Part shown: in pieces, positions 53,974 to 63,222 of the stretch
Layout: each line of letters starts with the position of its first letter
Position numbering within the stretch: position 1 is the stretch's first letter
Assembly: GCA_026646885.1 (NCBI GenBank)
Contig: JAPKHK010000005.1
Span: 226,021 to 290,020, forward strand
DNA from: Casimicrobiaceae bacterium
Lineage (GTDB): Bacteria; Pseudomonadota; Gammaproteobacteria; Burkholderiales; Casimicrobiaceae
Length of the DNA: 64,000 nt
Direction of reading: 5' to 3'
Made by a program: the position numbers and the translations under genes
The notes under the pieces: model-generated
Told to the model about the DNA's origin: nothing
What the model saw: the letters and a program-made list of their open reading frames with translations, nothing else
The model's database searches: none

Positions 53974-56738
53974 GATTCCACTCCCGCGTTTTCGACCTTC
54001 TTGGGCGGCAGCGGCGAGAAATAACCCACCGCCAGCAGCAACAAACCGACGCCGATGAAAGAGACGATACGCTCCACCCCGCCACGGTTGGTGAGGTCGA
54101 CGAGGAAAAGTTTGGCTACCACCACCGCCATCAGGCCCGCACCCACGAACCACAAGGGCCGCAGACCGCGCCGCGAGGCCAACACCATGGCGGCCAGAGC
54201 CAGTGCCGTCCAGAACAAGGCCAGCGCGGTTTGCACCTTCATCGAAGCCATCATGGCGTCGAAATCGTAAGGCACCCCGCCCCAGAAATGCATGGCCCGC
54301 AACAGCATGGCGTTGGCCCAGATAAAGGCCGCGAGGTAGACCAACTTCTCGGTAGCGTCCCGCAAGCGCCCGGTTTCCAGACTGCGCATCCACCGGACCA
54401 TCAAGACGAGGGCCAGCGCTTGCGCGAGGTCCAACGGATTGATCAAGGGCAGGTAAGGCAGCGGCCACGGGTCGCCGGTGTGGGCCGCATTGCCGAATAA
54501 CATCCAGCCCCACAGGCCCGCGGCAGTGACGCCGGCAATCAGTTCGCGATAAAGGCGCGGCCAAGTCTCGCCCGGCCAGCGGCGATAAAAGCGCTCGGCA
54601 CTGAGGAGCGCCACCAACATCGCCGGCACCAACAAATGGGCGATCAGCGGCCACGAGGCGCGGCCTTCCACCGCGCGGTCGATCCAATAAGCCACTTCCA
54701 GGGTGGCCACCAGCGCCAAGCCCCACACCGCCACGGCATGCAGCAGACCCATCGCGCGCGGCCAGCGCGGCGATTCGTTAACGCGCTGACACCATGCCCA
54801 GGCGACACCCGCCACAAGCCAGGCCGGCGCGCCCCAGCCCTTGAAGGGATGAGTCAGCGCAACGGTGTCGACCAACAGCGCGAAACCCAGCGCCAGCGGC
54901 ATCGCCAGCGCCGGAACACGCGCTTCGCGCCAGGCGATCTTTTGCGCCAGCAGTGCAAAGGCACTGGTCGTCAGAGCGGCGAGAACCAAGAGGGCGTGCG
55001 CCAAATGCGGCTGGCGCAATTGCTGATCGATTTCCACCACCGCGTTACCCACCCACCAGGCCACACCCCAGGCCAGCAGCGCGTAGCCCACTTCCCGAGG
55101 CAACCAGGCGAGGCGTGCGGCCGCGCGGCTAATCTGCAAGGCGGTGAAAATGCCCGCCAACGCGATCATCGCCGCGCCGAGGCAACGCGCGTTGATGATC
55201 GGCAAACCCGCATCGGCGCCCCTGACTGAGGCCATATACAGCACCGCCGCCAACAACTGGAGCACCACCCCGAAGGCGAAACCCAGGCGCCGCTCCTGGC
55301 GCAGGCTCACCCACGCCACCGCCGCGCCTTCCAGCGCCCAGGCCGCCGAAGTCCAGCGCCCATCGAGTGCCAAAGGCAAAGCCAAGGTGGCGAAAACCAC
55401 CCCGAGGGCGACGAAAGATTCGACCAAGAGGCGCAAGCCTTCGCCGCGTTTGGCCCAAAGCCAGCGCGCCAGCAGCAAATAGAGCGCGGCCAGCGCCAAA
55501 GCGCTGAACGCCGCGGCAAACTCGTAAGGCCGCACCAGTTGGCTTTGCAACCCAAAACCGACGATAGGCGTGCCAAACACCAGCGTGGCATCGAGGTAAT
55601 GTTTGAGGTTGGGCGCTTCGCGCAGGGCGTAGCGCACCGCAATCGCCAGATAGAAAGCGAAGTAGAGCAACAAGAAAGGTTCCGTGCTGGCGAAATGCTC
55701 CGGACGGTAGCTCGTCACACCCCAAAGCGTGGCGATGACGAAGGTGAAAACAAAACCGGTTAGATTGAGCAGCCGCCAGCTCTGGCTCCAAGCCACAAAA
55801 AAAATTCCGGCATTGAGCAGGGCGTAGTAACTAAACAGCGCGACATGACTGCCCTCGCCGGTCGAGGCCAGGATCGGCGCCAGAAAACCGCCAGCGACAC
55901 CCAGCACCGCCAGCGCCTGGGTCTGCTGCCTGATCGCCAGCACCGCCGCCGCCGCGCCAACCACGGCGAGCAGGGCGAAGGCCACCGTCGCCGGCAAGAG
56001 CTGATAGAGCCGAAAAGCACCAAACACCGTGAGGTAGAGAAGCGCAATGCCGCCGCCTTGCAGCGATAGGCCATAGCCCGGTTTGGCGACACGCAACCTC
56101 CAGCCCAATGCCAAGAGCCCGAAAGCCAGCGCACCGGCACCGGCCAGGCGCAGTTCTGGCGGCAGCAAGCTATGCTCGGCGGCATACTTGACGAGAAAGG
56201 CGACGCCAAAAAAAAGAATCACCAATCCAATGCGCACCACTGTGTTGCCGCCGGTGAACCAGCCGAATAGGCCGCTCGCCGCCGGCGCTTTTTCTTCCTT
56301 GAGGGGCGGCGGCGCGGATGTGCCGGTTTCGGAAGGCGTGGAGGCGTGCATCAGTGGCGCCGCTTGCGCCCATTCTTGCGCCGTGGCGGCGGCGGGCACC
56401 GGCACCGCGCTGGCCGCGTCCCGCGGCAATTCCGGCGCCGCGACTTCTTCCGCTGCGGGCGGTACTGCGGTCTCGGCAAGCGCGCCCGTCCGCAGCCCTT
56501 GGGCCGCTTCCAGTGCGGCAAGGCGCCGATGAATATCGCCCAGCGCGTGGTAGATATGCGCGATCTGTTGCTCGATTTGTGGTTTGGCGACAATCTGGGG
56601 GGCGCCGCGCCGCGCATGCCGCACCACGAAGCCGAGGATGCCGCCTACTAGCGCTCCGGCAAGAATGCCCGACTCGCGAAAATCGCTGCCCATTCCGCCC
56701 ATGAGCGCGCCCAAGAACAGACCGAGAAATATCCACAT
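53970..56738 (-). CDS. DUF2339 polytopic membrane protein
   Basis: 922-residue inner-membrane protein with more than twenty hydrophobic segments. The first about 45 residues form a helix pair, followed by a cytoplasmic or periplasmic stretch with a short coiled coil (IEQQIAHIYHALGDIHRRLA) and an Ala/Pro-rich linker, then FTGGNTVVRIGLVILFFGVAFLVKYAAEH, the DUF2339 signature, and a continuous membrane region to the end. GGGAGA precedes the ATG at 56738. Function unknown. It begins 18 bases after the glycosyltransferase stop and is coupled to DUF3999. Confidence 0.87.
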   Translation of the reverse strand: MWIFLGLFLGALMGGMGSDFRESGILAGALVGGILGFVVRHARRGAPQIVAKPQIEQQIAHIYHALGDIHRRLAALEAAQGLRTGALAETAVPPAAEEVAAPELPRDAASAVPVPAAATAQEWAQAAPLMHASTPSETGTSAPPPLKEEKAPAASGLFGWFTGGNTVVRIGLVILFFGVAFLVKYAAEHSLLPPELRLAGAGALAFGLLALGWRLRVAKPGYGLSLQGGGIALLYLTVFGAFRLYQLLPATVAFALLAVVGAAAAVLAIRQQTQALAVLGVAGGFLAPILASTGEGSHVALFSYYALLNAGIFFVAWSQSWRLLNLTGFVFTFVIATLWGVTSYRPEHFASTEPFLLLYFAFYLAIAVRYALREAPNLKHYLDATLVFGTPIVGFGLQSQLVRPYEFAAAFSALALAALYLLLARWLWAKRGEGLRLLVESFVALGVVFATLALPLALDGRWTSAAWALEGAAVAWVSLRQERRLGFAFGVVLQLLAAVLYMASVRGADAGLPIINARCLGAAMIALAGIFTALQISRAAARLAWLPREVGYALLAWGVAWWVGNAVVEIDQQLRQPHLAHALLVLAALTTSAFALLAQKIAWREARVPALAMPLALGFALLVDTVALTHPFKGWGAPAWLVAGVAWAWCQRVNESPRWPRAMGLLHAVAVWGLALVATLEVAYWIDRAVEGRASWPLIAHLLVPAMLVALLSAERFYRRWPGETWPRLYRELIAGVTAAGLWGWMLFGNAAHTGDPWPLPYLPLINPLDLAQALALVLMVRWMRSLETGRLRDATEKLVYLAAFIWANAMLLRAMHFWGGVPYDFDAMMASMKVQTALALFWTALALAAMVLASRRGLRPLWFVGAGLMAVVVAKLFLVDLTNRGGVERIVSFIGVGLLLLAVGYFSPLPPKKVENAGVES

Positions 56739-56756
56739 GGCTACTTGTCTCCCTTC

Positions 56757-59546
56757 TTATTGGTGACCAAATCCGAAGTGGCGCAAACCGGCGAGTACGA
56801 GGCGCGCTTCATCCACGCTGTTCAGCCGAACGCCGATGCTTCCTGCGCAGACCGCTGGCGGCGGTGCGAGCCGCTGGGCGAACTTGCGCTCGAAACGCTG
56901 CGCATAGACTCGCCACGCCGCATCGTAACGGCCCAAGGAGTCGTGCCGCAGAAGGAGGTCGAGCGGCACGGCCAGGTTGAACCCCGCGAGCGCCGCGCGA
57001 AAGCTGAAATCGAGGTCATACAAATGAAAGCCGTCGAAAGTGTCTTCGTCAAAGCGCACCATCTCCCACACTCTGCGCCGCACCGCGATGAACACCCCAT
57101 CCAGACCCTGCACACCTTCCATCACCGGCTGAGCACAACCCGCGGCAAGGAGCAGCAGACCCGCCTCCGCCGGGCGGCGGTGCAAAATCTGCCCTTGCAA
57201 GTGCGGGCGTCCCGCCTGCTCCCAGTGCGGGCCGACCAGCTGCTTGGCCCCGCACACGCCGATGCCATCGTAGGCCGCGAGATGCGCTTGCAGACGCGGC
57301 GCGAAGTCTGGGGTAAGAAGGGCGATGTCGTCGTGCGAAAAGACCAGGATATCGCCCGTGGCCATCGCCGCGCCGCGGTTGTAGGCCTCGGCGAGCGACC
57401 TGGCATCGGTAAGTACCACCAGTTCCAAGGGCCAACCGGCGAAGCGCTCGCGGTAGCCGGCGGCGACGGCGCTTTGTTTGGCGTCGTCGACGCTGCAGAC
57501 GATGACGGAGATCGTTTCCCGCGCACTCTCCTCGATTGCCGGGGTCGGCGCTGGCGCCAGGCACTCGGGGTGGCGTTTCGCCCAGGCCAGCACGGCGCTG
57601 GTATAAACCTGTTGCGCCAGGCGCCAGTTCTGACGGTGGGCCAATACCGCATCCAGATCCGCGATCGCCTCCTCCTCGCGACCGCTTTGCAGCTTGGCCA
57701 GAGCCTGCTCGAATTGGCGCTCGCTCACCCGCCACCCGGACACCGCGGCGCCACCACGGTTCACCGCGTTTTCAGGTTCACAGTAAGCGCGCCACGCCTC
57801 GCGGTAGAGCGTCTCCAGCGCGCGAGTAAACCTGGCGCCGTCCATGATGGGCGAGTGGCGCAGCCGCTCCCGCAGTACTTCACGCAAGGCGGCTAGGCGG
57901 TCGCGGTCCTGGCTCCAGGCTTGCGCCAGAGCGAGGTAACGCGCTTCGTCTTCGGCCACGAACTCGGCAAGGTCCAAAGCGGTAAGCAAGCTCACCGAAG
58001 AGCGCGACGCCGAGGTGCGCCCCGGCAATGTGAGCACGGGCACCCCCTGCCACAGCGCATCGAGCGTCGTGGTGGCGCCGCTGAAAGGCAAGGGGTCGAG
58101 CGCCAAGTCCACTTGCGCGAAAAGCTCCCGGTAGGCGCGGGCGCCCACCCGCGGAACGAAAGCGACGCGCTCTGCGCGCACGCCCAAGGCCTTGCGGACC
58201 CGCTCCTGCGCCGCCCCCGCGGCAGCCCCGATCACCAGCAGCCGGGAATCTGGACAAGCCGCCAGCAACCGCGACCACAGCCCCAGTGTGGCGTCGGTGA
58301 GTTTGGAGTAGTTGTTGAACGAACCGAAGGTGAAAGGAGCGCCTTCTGCCGCCGGCAGGGGCGCGACGGGAGGCGCGTCTTGCGGTGCTTCCCAGCACCA
58401 CTGCGGCTGCGGCAGGCGCAGCAGGGTTTCGCGGTGGCCCTCTTCGGCCCAAGGCGTCGGGTCGGCGATAGCGTCGGTGATGCGGTAATCCAGGCACTGC
58501 AATCCGGTCGTGCCCAGATAGTCTAGCCAAGTCATCTGGATCGGGGCGGGCTTGTGCATGAACACGCCCAGGCGGTTCTTGCCGGTGTGCCCGGCAATGT
58601 CCACCAGAATGTCGATCGCGTCGGCGCGCACCTGCTGCGCCACCGCCTCGTCGCTGTGACCCAGCATCACGCGCGATTGGATTCGCTGCGCCCAGGGCGA
58701 CGTATCGGACAGGCGCTGCGGATTGTTGTAGTAGCAATAGATCTCGAAGCGCTCGGGATCGTGATGACGCAAAACCGGGCGAAAAAAAGCAGGCACCGCG
58801 CTGTGACAATCGGGCGAGACGTAGCCTATGCGCAGGCGCCGCTCCGGATTCAGGTCACGCGCCGACGGCTGGTAGCTCGCCAGCACAGGGCATTCATAGC
58901 GTTGCGCGAAGGCGCGGTGGGCGGCGAGCAGGTCTTTCGGAGCAATCTCGGGCAGAAGCTTCATCGCGGCGAGCTTGTTGGAGAAGGCTTCGCGCAGTTC
59001 CGGCGCAAGTTCCAGCGCGGTCTCGTAGGCCGCCAGGGCGTCGTCGGCACGACCCTGCTCCTTGTAGAGGTTGCCGAGGTTGTTCCAGGCTTGCGGGTGT
59101 TCCCTTTCCTGGGCCAGCGCCTGCTCCGCCGCGCTCACCGCTTCATCCAGGCGCCCCAAGGCCTGCAGCGCATTGCTCCAGTTGAGCAGTGGCCCCGGTT
59201 TCGACGGCATGAGCTGGTGCGCCCGCTGCGCCGCTTGGGCGGCTTCGGCGTATCGACCGGCGCGTATCCAAGCCGCGGCCAGATTGTTGTGGCACTCGAA
59301 ATCCTCAGGCGCAAGCGCGGCCGCTTTCTGCAAGGCCTCGAGGGCCAGGCGCAGATCGCCGGTCTGCAAGGCGGCGACGCCCGCGAGTTGCCAGCCCGGC
59401 GCGTATTGCGGCCCCCGCTGCGTAAGCACCATGGCGTGCGCGAGGGCGGTCTTCGCGTCGTTGTGCAGGAGTCGCGCCCGCGCTGCATCCAACTGGCGCT
59501 GCCACTCGGGTGGCGGTGCAGCGGGCTTATTCGATGCGGTGTTCAA
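56757..59546 (-). CDS. TPR / O-GlcNAc-transferase-like / GT-A fusion glycosyltransferase
   Basis: 929 residues from a TTG at 59546, whose bases overlap the upstream stop (TTGA), with GGGGAA just before. Part 1 (about 15-210): TPR repeats (APEDFECHNNLAAAWIRAGR, HPQAWNNLGNLYKEQGRADD). Part 2 (about 240-600): SPINDLY/OGT-type GT41 domain with RIGYVSPDCHSAVPAFF, DILVDIAGHTGKNRL, MTWLDYLGTTG, FGSFNNYSKLTD, LDPLPFSGATTTLDALWQGVPV. Part 3 (about 690-929): a second, GT-A-type glycosyltransferase (PF13712-like) with VIVCSVDDAKQS, AYNRGAAMATGDILVFSHDDI and FDEDTFDGFHLYDLDFSFR. Two glycosyltransferases in one protein suggest modification of a protein or a two-sugar product; targets unknown. Confidence 0.87.
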   Translation of the reverse strand: MNTASNKPAAPPPEWQRQLDAARARLLHNDAKTALAHAMVLTQRGPQYAPGWQLAGVAALQTGDLRLALEALQKAAALAPEDFECHNNLAAAWIRAGRYAEAAQAAQRAHQLMPSKPGPLLNWSNALQALGRLDEAVSAAEQALAQEREHPQAWNNLGNLYKEQGRADDALAAYETALELAPELREAFSNKLAAMKLLPEIAPKDLLAAHRAFAQRYECPVLASYQPSARDLNPERRLRIGYVSPDCHSAVPAFFRPVLRHHDPERFEIYCYYNNPQRLSDTSPWAQRIQSRVMLGHSDEAVAQQVRADAIDILVDIAGHTGKNRLGVFMHKPAPIQMTWLDYLGTTGLQCLDYRITDAIADPTPWAEEGHRETLLRLPQPQWCWEAPQDAPPVAPLPAAEGAPFTFGSFNNYSKLTDATLGLWSRLLAACPDSRLLVIGAAAGAAQERVRKALGVRAERVAFVPRVGARAYRELFAQVDLALDPLPFSGATTTLDALWQGVPVLTLPGRTSASRSSVSLLTALDLAEFVAEDEARYLALAQAWSQDRDRLAALREVLRERLRHSPIMDGARFTRALETLYREAWRAYCEPENAVNRGGAAVSGWRVSERQFEQALAKLQSGREEEAIADLDAVLAHRQNWRLAQQVYTSAVLAWAKRHPECLAPAPTPAIEESARETISVIVCSVDDAKQSAVAAGYRERFAGWPLELVVLTDARSLAEAYNRGAAMATGDILVFSHDDIALLTPDFAPRLQAHLAAYDGIGVCGAKQLVGPHWEQAGRPHLQGQILHRRPAEAGLLLLAAGCAQPVMEGVQGLDGVFIAVRRRVWEMVRFDEDTFDGFHLYDLDFSFRAALAGFNLAVPLDLLLRHDSLGRYDAAWRVYAQRFERKFAQRLAPPPAVCAGSIGVRLNSVDEARLVLAGLRHFGFGHQ

Positions 59547-61429
59547 CGCCGTTCCCCGCGTAGCTGGGCGACTTTGGCTTGCAAGGCCTCGGGTGTGACG
59601 GCCTCGGGGGCCACAGGCGCGGCGACGACCAGTTCGATACGCGAGAATGCCCCGCGCCAGCGCCGAAAAGCGCGCCCTTCGCTGTAACGGCTGAAAAAAC
59701 TTCCCCATAGCCCGCGCAGCGCCATGGGCACCACCGGAACCGGCGTCGTGGCGAGCACGCGCATGATGCCGTTTTTGAAGCTATTCATTTCACCGTCCGC
59801 CGTGAGTTTGCCTTCCGGGAAGATGCACAGGATGTCGCCCTCGCCCAAGGCTTTGGCGATGTCTTCGAAGGCGCGCTCCTTGCGCTGTGCGTCCTCTTTT
59901 TCCGGGGCGATGGGGATGGTTTTCATGGCCCGAAAAATTGCGCCCAACACCGGGGTTTGAAAGATGCGGTGATCCATGACAAAACGAACCGGGCGCGGGC
60001 AAGCGGCCGAGATCACCAAGGCATCGACGTAGCTCACGTGGTTACAAACCAGCACCGCCGCGCCTTCCTCGGGCAGATGGGCGCGCCCCCGCAGACGCAG
60101 GCGGTACATGCTGTGAATCAAAAGCCAGGCCAAAAAACGCAGCAAGAATTCAGGTACCAGGGTGTAGATGTAAATCGCCACCGCGGCATTGAGTAGCGCG
60201 GTGATAAGAAACAATTGCGGGATGCTCATGCCCTGGCCGAGCAGTATGGCGCCCATGGCCGCCGCGGCGATCATGAACAGCGCATTCAAGATGTTGTTGG
60301 CGGCGATGATGCGTGAGCGGTGGGTGGGCTCGCAGCGCGACTGAATGAGCGCATACAGCGGCACGCTGTAGAAACCGGCGAACATGGCCAGGAGAAAGAG
60401 GTCGGCCATCACCCGCCAATGCGCGGGCTGGGTTACAAACGTCCCTACGCCCGTGAGCCCCGCGGGCTGGAGGCCGCGGCTGGCGAAATAGAGGTCGATG
60501 CCGAACAAGGTCATGCCGATCGAGCCGAAGGGCACGAGGCCGATTTCCACTTTGTGGCCGGAGAGCCGCTCGCACAGCAGCGATCCGATGCCGATGCCCA
60601 GCGAAAACACCGCCAGCAGCAAGGTGACGACGTTTTCATCGCCACCCAGATTGAGCTTTGCAAAGGTGGCGAACTGGGTGAGAAAGGTGGCGCCAAAAAA
60701 CCATAGCCAAGAGATACCCAGCAACGAGAGAAACACTGCGCGTTTCTGCCGGGCGAAGCCCAGATTGCGCCAAGTTTCGCTCAATGGGTTCCAGTTGATC
60801 GCCAGTTCCGGCTCAGCCGCCGGCGAGCGCGGCACGAACTGGGCCGCCACCAAACCGGCCGCGGCGATGGCGAAGGTGGCAATGGCCACTTGCGCCTCGC
60901 CACCGGGCAGCGAAATGAGCGCTCCGCCGAGCATGGTGCCGGCCAGAATGGCGACAAAGGTGCCCATCTCCACCAAGCCATTGCCACCCACCAGTTCCGA
61001 CTCGTGCAAATGCTGCGGCAAATAAGCGTATTTCACCGGGCCGAAAAACGTGGAATGTAAGCCCAGCAAAAAGAGCGCCACGAACAAGAGCGCGAGACTC
61101 TTCGAGGTGAACCCCACCCAAGCGATGCCCATGATGAGCACTTCCAGCGCCTTGATGAGGCGAATCATCTTGGCTTTGTCGTATTTGTCCGCGAGCTGCC
61201 CCGCTGTCGCCGAAAAGAGCAGGAAAGGCAGGATGAACACCGCCGCGATGGCATTCACCAAAACCGCCGACGGCCACTGGCTCCAGGCCGCGGCGTGGTA
61301 GGTGACGAGTATGGTCATCGAAAACTTGAAGACATTGTCGTTGCCCGCGCCCAGAAACTGGGTCCAAAAGAAGGGCGCGAAGCGGCGCTGACCGAGCAGC
61401 GTGAATTGGTTACTGGTGGGTTGAGCCAA
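59543..61429 (-). CDS. MFS transporter fused to PlsC-type acyltransferase
   Basis: 628 residues. The TTG at 61429 is chosen because GGAGGACTC lies immediately upstream; the frame continues to 61519 without protein character. Residues 1-420 form a 12-helix MFS carrier (FFWTQFLGAGNDNVFKFSM, LFSATAGQLADKYDKAKMIR, FFGPVKYAYLPQHL) like LplT. Residues about 440-628 form an acyltransferase with NHVSYVD (HX4D) near 465 and FPEGKLT near 538. The combination resembles lysophospholipid flippase plus re-acylation (as in LplT-Aas), without the acyl-ACP synthetase. It should flip and acylate a lysophospholipid. The next gene overlaps it by four bases. Confidence 0.92.
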   Translation of the reverse strand: MAQPTSNQFTLLGQRRFAPFFWTQFLGAGNDNVFKFSMTILVTYHAAAWSQWPSAVLVNAIAAVFILPFLLFSATAGQLADKYDKAKMIRLIKALEVLIMGIAWVGFTSKSLALLFVALFLLGLHSTFFGPVKYAYLPQHLHESELVGGNGLVEMGTFVAILAGTMLGGALISLPGGEAQVAIATFAIAAAGLVAAQFVPRSPAAEPELAINWNPLSETWRNLGFARQKRAVFLSLLGISWLWFFGATFLTQFATFAKLNLGGDENVVTLLLAVFSLGIGIGSLLCERLSGHKVEIGLVPFGSIGMTLFGIDLYFASRGLQPAGLTGVGTFVTQPAHWRVMADLFLLAMFAGFYSVPLYALIQSRCEPTHRSRIIAANNILNALFMIAAAAMGAILLGQGMSIPQLFLITALLNAAVAIYIYTLVPEFLLRFLAWLLIHSMYRLRLRGRAHLPEEGAAVLVCNHVSYVDALVISAACPRPVRFVMDHRIFQTPVLGAIFRAMKTIPIAPEKEDAQRKERAFEDIAKALGEGDILCIFPEGKLTADGEMNSFKNGIMRVLATTPVPVVPMALRGLWGSFFSRYSEGRAFRRWRGAFSRIELVVAAPVAPEAVTPEALQAKVAQLRGERR

Positions 61430-61466
61430 GAGTCCTCCGGGGTGACGCAAACACGGTTCGTTTGAT

Positions 61467-62699
61467 TTAGCCGCGCAACGCGCGGCGATCGAAAAAGCGG
61501 CGTGTTTCAAAAGCGGCATTGGCGAATGTCTTGCCCTCCCACGCGACGCTGCGCTTGAGCACGAAGTCGAAAAGGAGGGGGTTGTGTTCGCGCAAGGTTT
61601 TCAAAACGGGCGCGGCGGAAGCGGCGAGCAACCGGTCCTCCACCAGGCGGTCGACGGAAAAGATCGGCATCACGCCCGGCAAAGGGTAGTCCGAGCCGTT
61701 CAGGAGCCGGTCGTGCCACTGCGGGTTGGCCAGCAGCCGAGGCAGCACTTTATAGCGGTTGAGTTGCGTGAGGGCCGAGAGGTCGCCAAAGAGCCGGCCC
61801 TCGTGGTTCACCTCAGCGAAGAGACGCAAGAAGAGTTCGAAGTTGTCTTTGAGCGGCGCGTTGGCGCCGCGATCGAGATCGACCCCTTGCCCCAAGGAAG
61901 CGCAATGCGCCACCACCACACGCACGCCCGCTTCGAGGGCGCGACGCAGCTTGAGCGGATTGCCCAGGGCCTGCGCGTCGCTGCCGTGTACCGCTTTCTC
62001 TTCGCCGGCATGGGTGATGAGCGGCAAGTCGAAGCGCGCCAAAGCAGCAAAGAAGCGCGCGCAGCGCGGGCTCGCCGGATCGATGTTCTGGGCTGGGGGC
62101 AGCCATTTCACGGCACGCGCGCCGCTGGCGACGGCCTCATCCAGGGCATCGAGCGCATCGGCGCGGTAGGGGTGAATGGAAGTCACCCATTCGAATGCCG
62201 CGGTATGGGCTTGAGCCACTTTGCGCGCATAGCTGTCGGGCACAAAAAAAGTGGACCGCTCGGGCCGGCGCCGGCCTTGCTCGTCATGTGCCCAGTCGAA
62301 GGCGAAGAGCAACAACTTCACGCCGGGGCGCAGACCGTCGACGAGATTGAGCAAGCGCTCGACCACGCTGGCATCGACTTGGCCGGGCGCGTCATGGGCA
62401 CAACTGGCGTTGAGGTAGAAGAGCCGCTGCACGAGTTGGAAGGGCGAAAGCAGGCTCTCCATCTGGGGATTCACCCACAGACCCGCGCCGGAATCGCCGG
62501 TGCCGAAAAGATGAGCATGGGCGTCCCACACCTGGTCGGTGCGCAGGCCTTGCCAAGCGCGCAAGACGATGGGGTGCTCGGCGATTTGTTTCGGCAAGGC
62601 GCTGCGACAGGGATTGGCAATACCCTCCCGGAAATCGAAGTCGCAACCGGCGAGCGCGCCGGTGGCGCCGAGCGCTAGGAGAAAGCGGCGGCGGTTCAT
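61467..62699 (-). CDS. Exported amidohydrolase-family protein
   Basis: 410 residues. MNRRRFLLALGATGALAGCD is a twin-arginine-like signal with lipobox LAGC (Cys 19), so a periplasmic, lipid-anchored protein. The hydrolase part starts WDAHAHLFGTGDSG (metal-binding HxH), has SIHPY, ARAVKWLPPAQNID, LPLITHAGEEKA, VVAHCAS and LLNGSDYPLPG (terminal Asp), as in amidohydrolase-2 (PF04909) enzymes. GGAGGGTTTCTTC precedes the ATG and belongs to the 45-base repeat. It is the first gene of the five-gene leftward set, 37 bases before the MFS-acyltransferase. Substrate unknown. Confidence 0.87.
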   Translation of the reverse strand: MNRRRFLLALGATGALAGCDFDFREGIANPCRSALPKQIAEHPIVLRAWQGLRTDQVWDAHAHLFGTGDSGAGLWVNPQMESLLSPFQLVQRLFYLNASCAHDAPGQVDASVVERLLNLVDGLRPGVKLLLFAFDWAHDEQGRRRPERSTFFVPDSYARKVAQAHTAAFEWVTSIHPYRADALDALDEAVASGARAVKWLPPAQNIDPASPRCARFFAALARFDLPLITHAGEEKAVHGSDAQALGNPLKLRRALEAGVRVVVAHCASLGQGVDLDRGANAPLKDNFELFLRLFAEVNHEGRLFGDLSALTQLNRYKVLPRLLANPQWHDRLLNGSDYPLPGVMPIFSVDRLVEDRLLAASAAPVLKTLREHNPLLFDFVLKRSVAWEGKTFANAAFETRRFFDRRALRG

Positions 62700-62706
62700 G
62701 AAGAAA

Positions 62707-62751
62707 CCCTCCCCCCGCCCCCTCCCCGCGGGAGGGGGTGATCACGGTTCG
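62707..62751. repeat. 45-base GC-rich repeat, copy 1
   Basis: Begins CCCTCCCCCCGCCCC and ends GGGGGTGATCACGGTTCG. It contains a hairpin (CCCTCCC, CGC, GGGAGGG). It differs from copy 2 at three positions or so. Reverse-strand bases of this copy give the ribosome binding site of the amidohydrolase. Confidence 0.75.
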
Positions 62752-62814
62752 CCGCGATCGCGGCTCCATTTGCTTGGACGCGCGCCTTGGGGCGGCCCGG
62801 CGGTCGCGTGGGGA

Positions 62815-62859
62815 CCCTCCCCCCGCCCCAGCCCCGCGGGAGGGGGTGATCACGCTTCG
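62815..62859. repeat. 45-base GC-rich repeat, copy 2
   Basis: Same sequence as copy 1 apart from a few substitutions, in direct orientation 108 bases further, with the GTGATCACGCTTCG end. The 63 bases between copies show no gene. Such elements resemble REP-type intergenic repeats. Confidence 0.75.
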
Positions 62860-62886
62860 TCGTGGTTGCCGCTGTGCATACTTGGA

Positions 62887-63198
62887 TCATGCGTGTTCCC
62901 GCATATAATCGAGCACGTCGGAGAGCACCTTGTCGAGGTAAGTCTTGTCCAGCCAGAAATAGACTTCCTTGCCGAGCTTTTCCGATTTGAGCACCCCCGC
63001 TTCGCGCAGGATGCGCAGGTGGTGTGACACCGTTGGCCGCGAAAGCGTGGACACGGCGGCGATCTGGCTCACATTGAGCCGTTCACCCGGCTCGAAGGTA
63101 AGCAAAATGCGCTGCCGATGCTCGTCGCCCAGAGCCACGAATACGCGAGACATCGCCCGCCAAGGCACGGGCAGCTTGCGCATGTAGTCGGTTTTCAT
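62887..63198 (-). CDS. ArsR-family transcriptional regulator
   Basis: 103-residue winged-helix repressor. Start ATG 63198 (MKTDYMRKLPVPWRAMSRVF). Helix-turn-helix: LNVSQIAAVSTLSRPTVSHHLRILREAGVL, then the wing KSEKLGKEVYFWLD. It lacks the CxC metal site of ArsR/SmtB metal sensors, so the signal is probably not a classical metal; redox or another ligand is possible. There is no ribosome binding site. The predicted transcription start coincides with the ATG, which suggests a leaderless mRNA. It faces a non-coding tail and is followed by the two 45-base repeats. Confidence 0.9.
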   Translation of the reverse strand: MKTDYMRKLPVPWRAMSRVFVALGDEHRQRILLTFEPGERLNVSQIAAVSTLSRPTVSHHLRILREAGVLKSEKLGKEVYFWLDKTYLDKVLSDVLDYMREHA

Positions 63199-63222
63199 GT
63201 CGATAATCTTAAACTTATCGAC
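63199..63222. promoter_or_regulatory. ArsR operator palindrome
   Basis: GTCGATAA (63199-63206) and TTATCGAC (63215-63222) form a perfect inverted repeat with an 8-base spacer directly upstream of the arsR ATG. It overlaps the predicted -10, so the repressor probably controls its own gene. Confidence 0.75.

Noticed and set aside
53974..54726. N-terminal extension of DUF3999 into DUF2339
   Set aside because: The extension is a shadow of DUF2339; ATG 53973 has a signal peptide and ribosome binding site.
58554..59687. 377-codon plus-strand frame opposite the glycosyltransferase fusion
   Set aside because: Antisense to conserved TPR and OGT motifs; no start signal.
62707..62859. Possible CRISPR array in the repeated GC-rich DNA
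   Set aside because: Only two copies, imperfect, with one 63-base interval and no cas genes.
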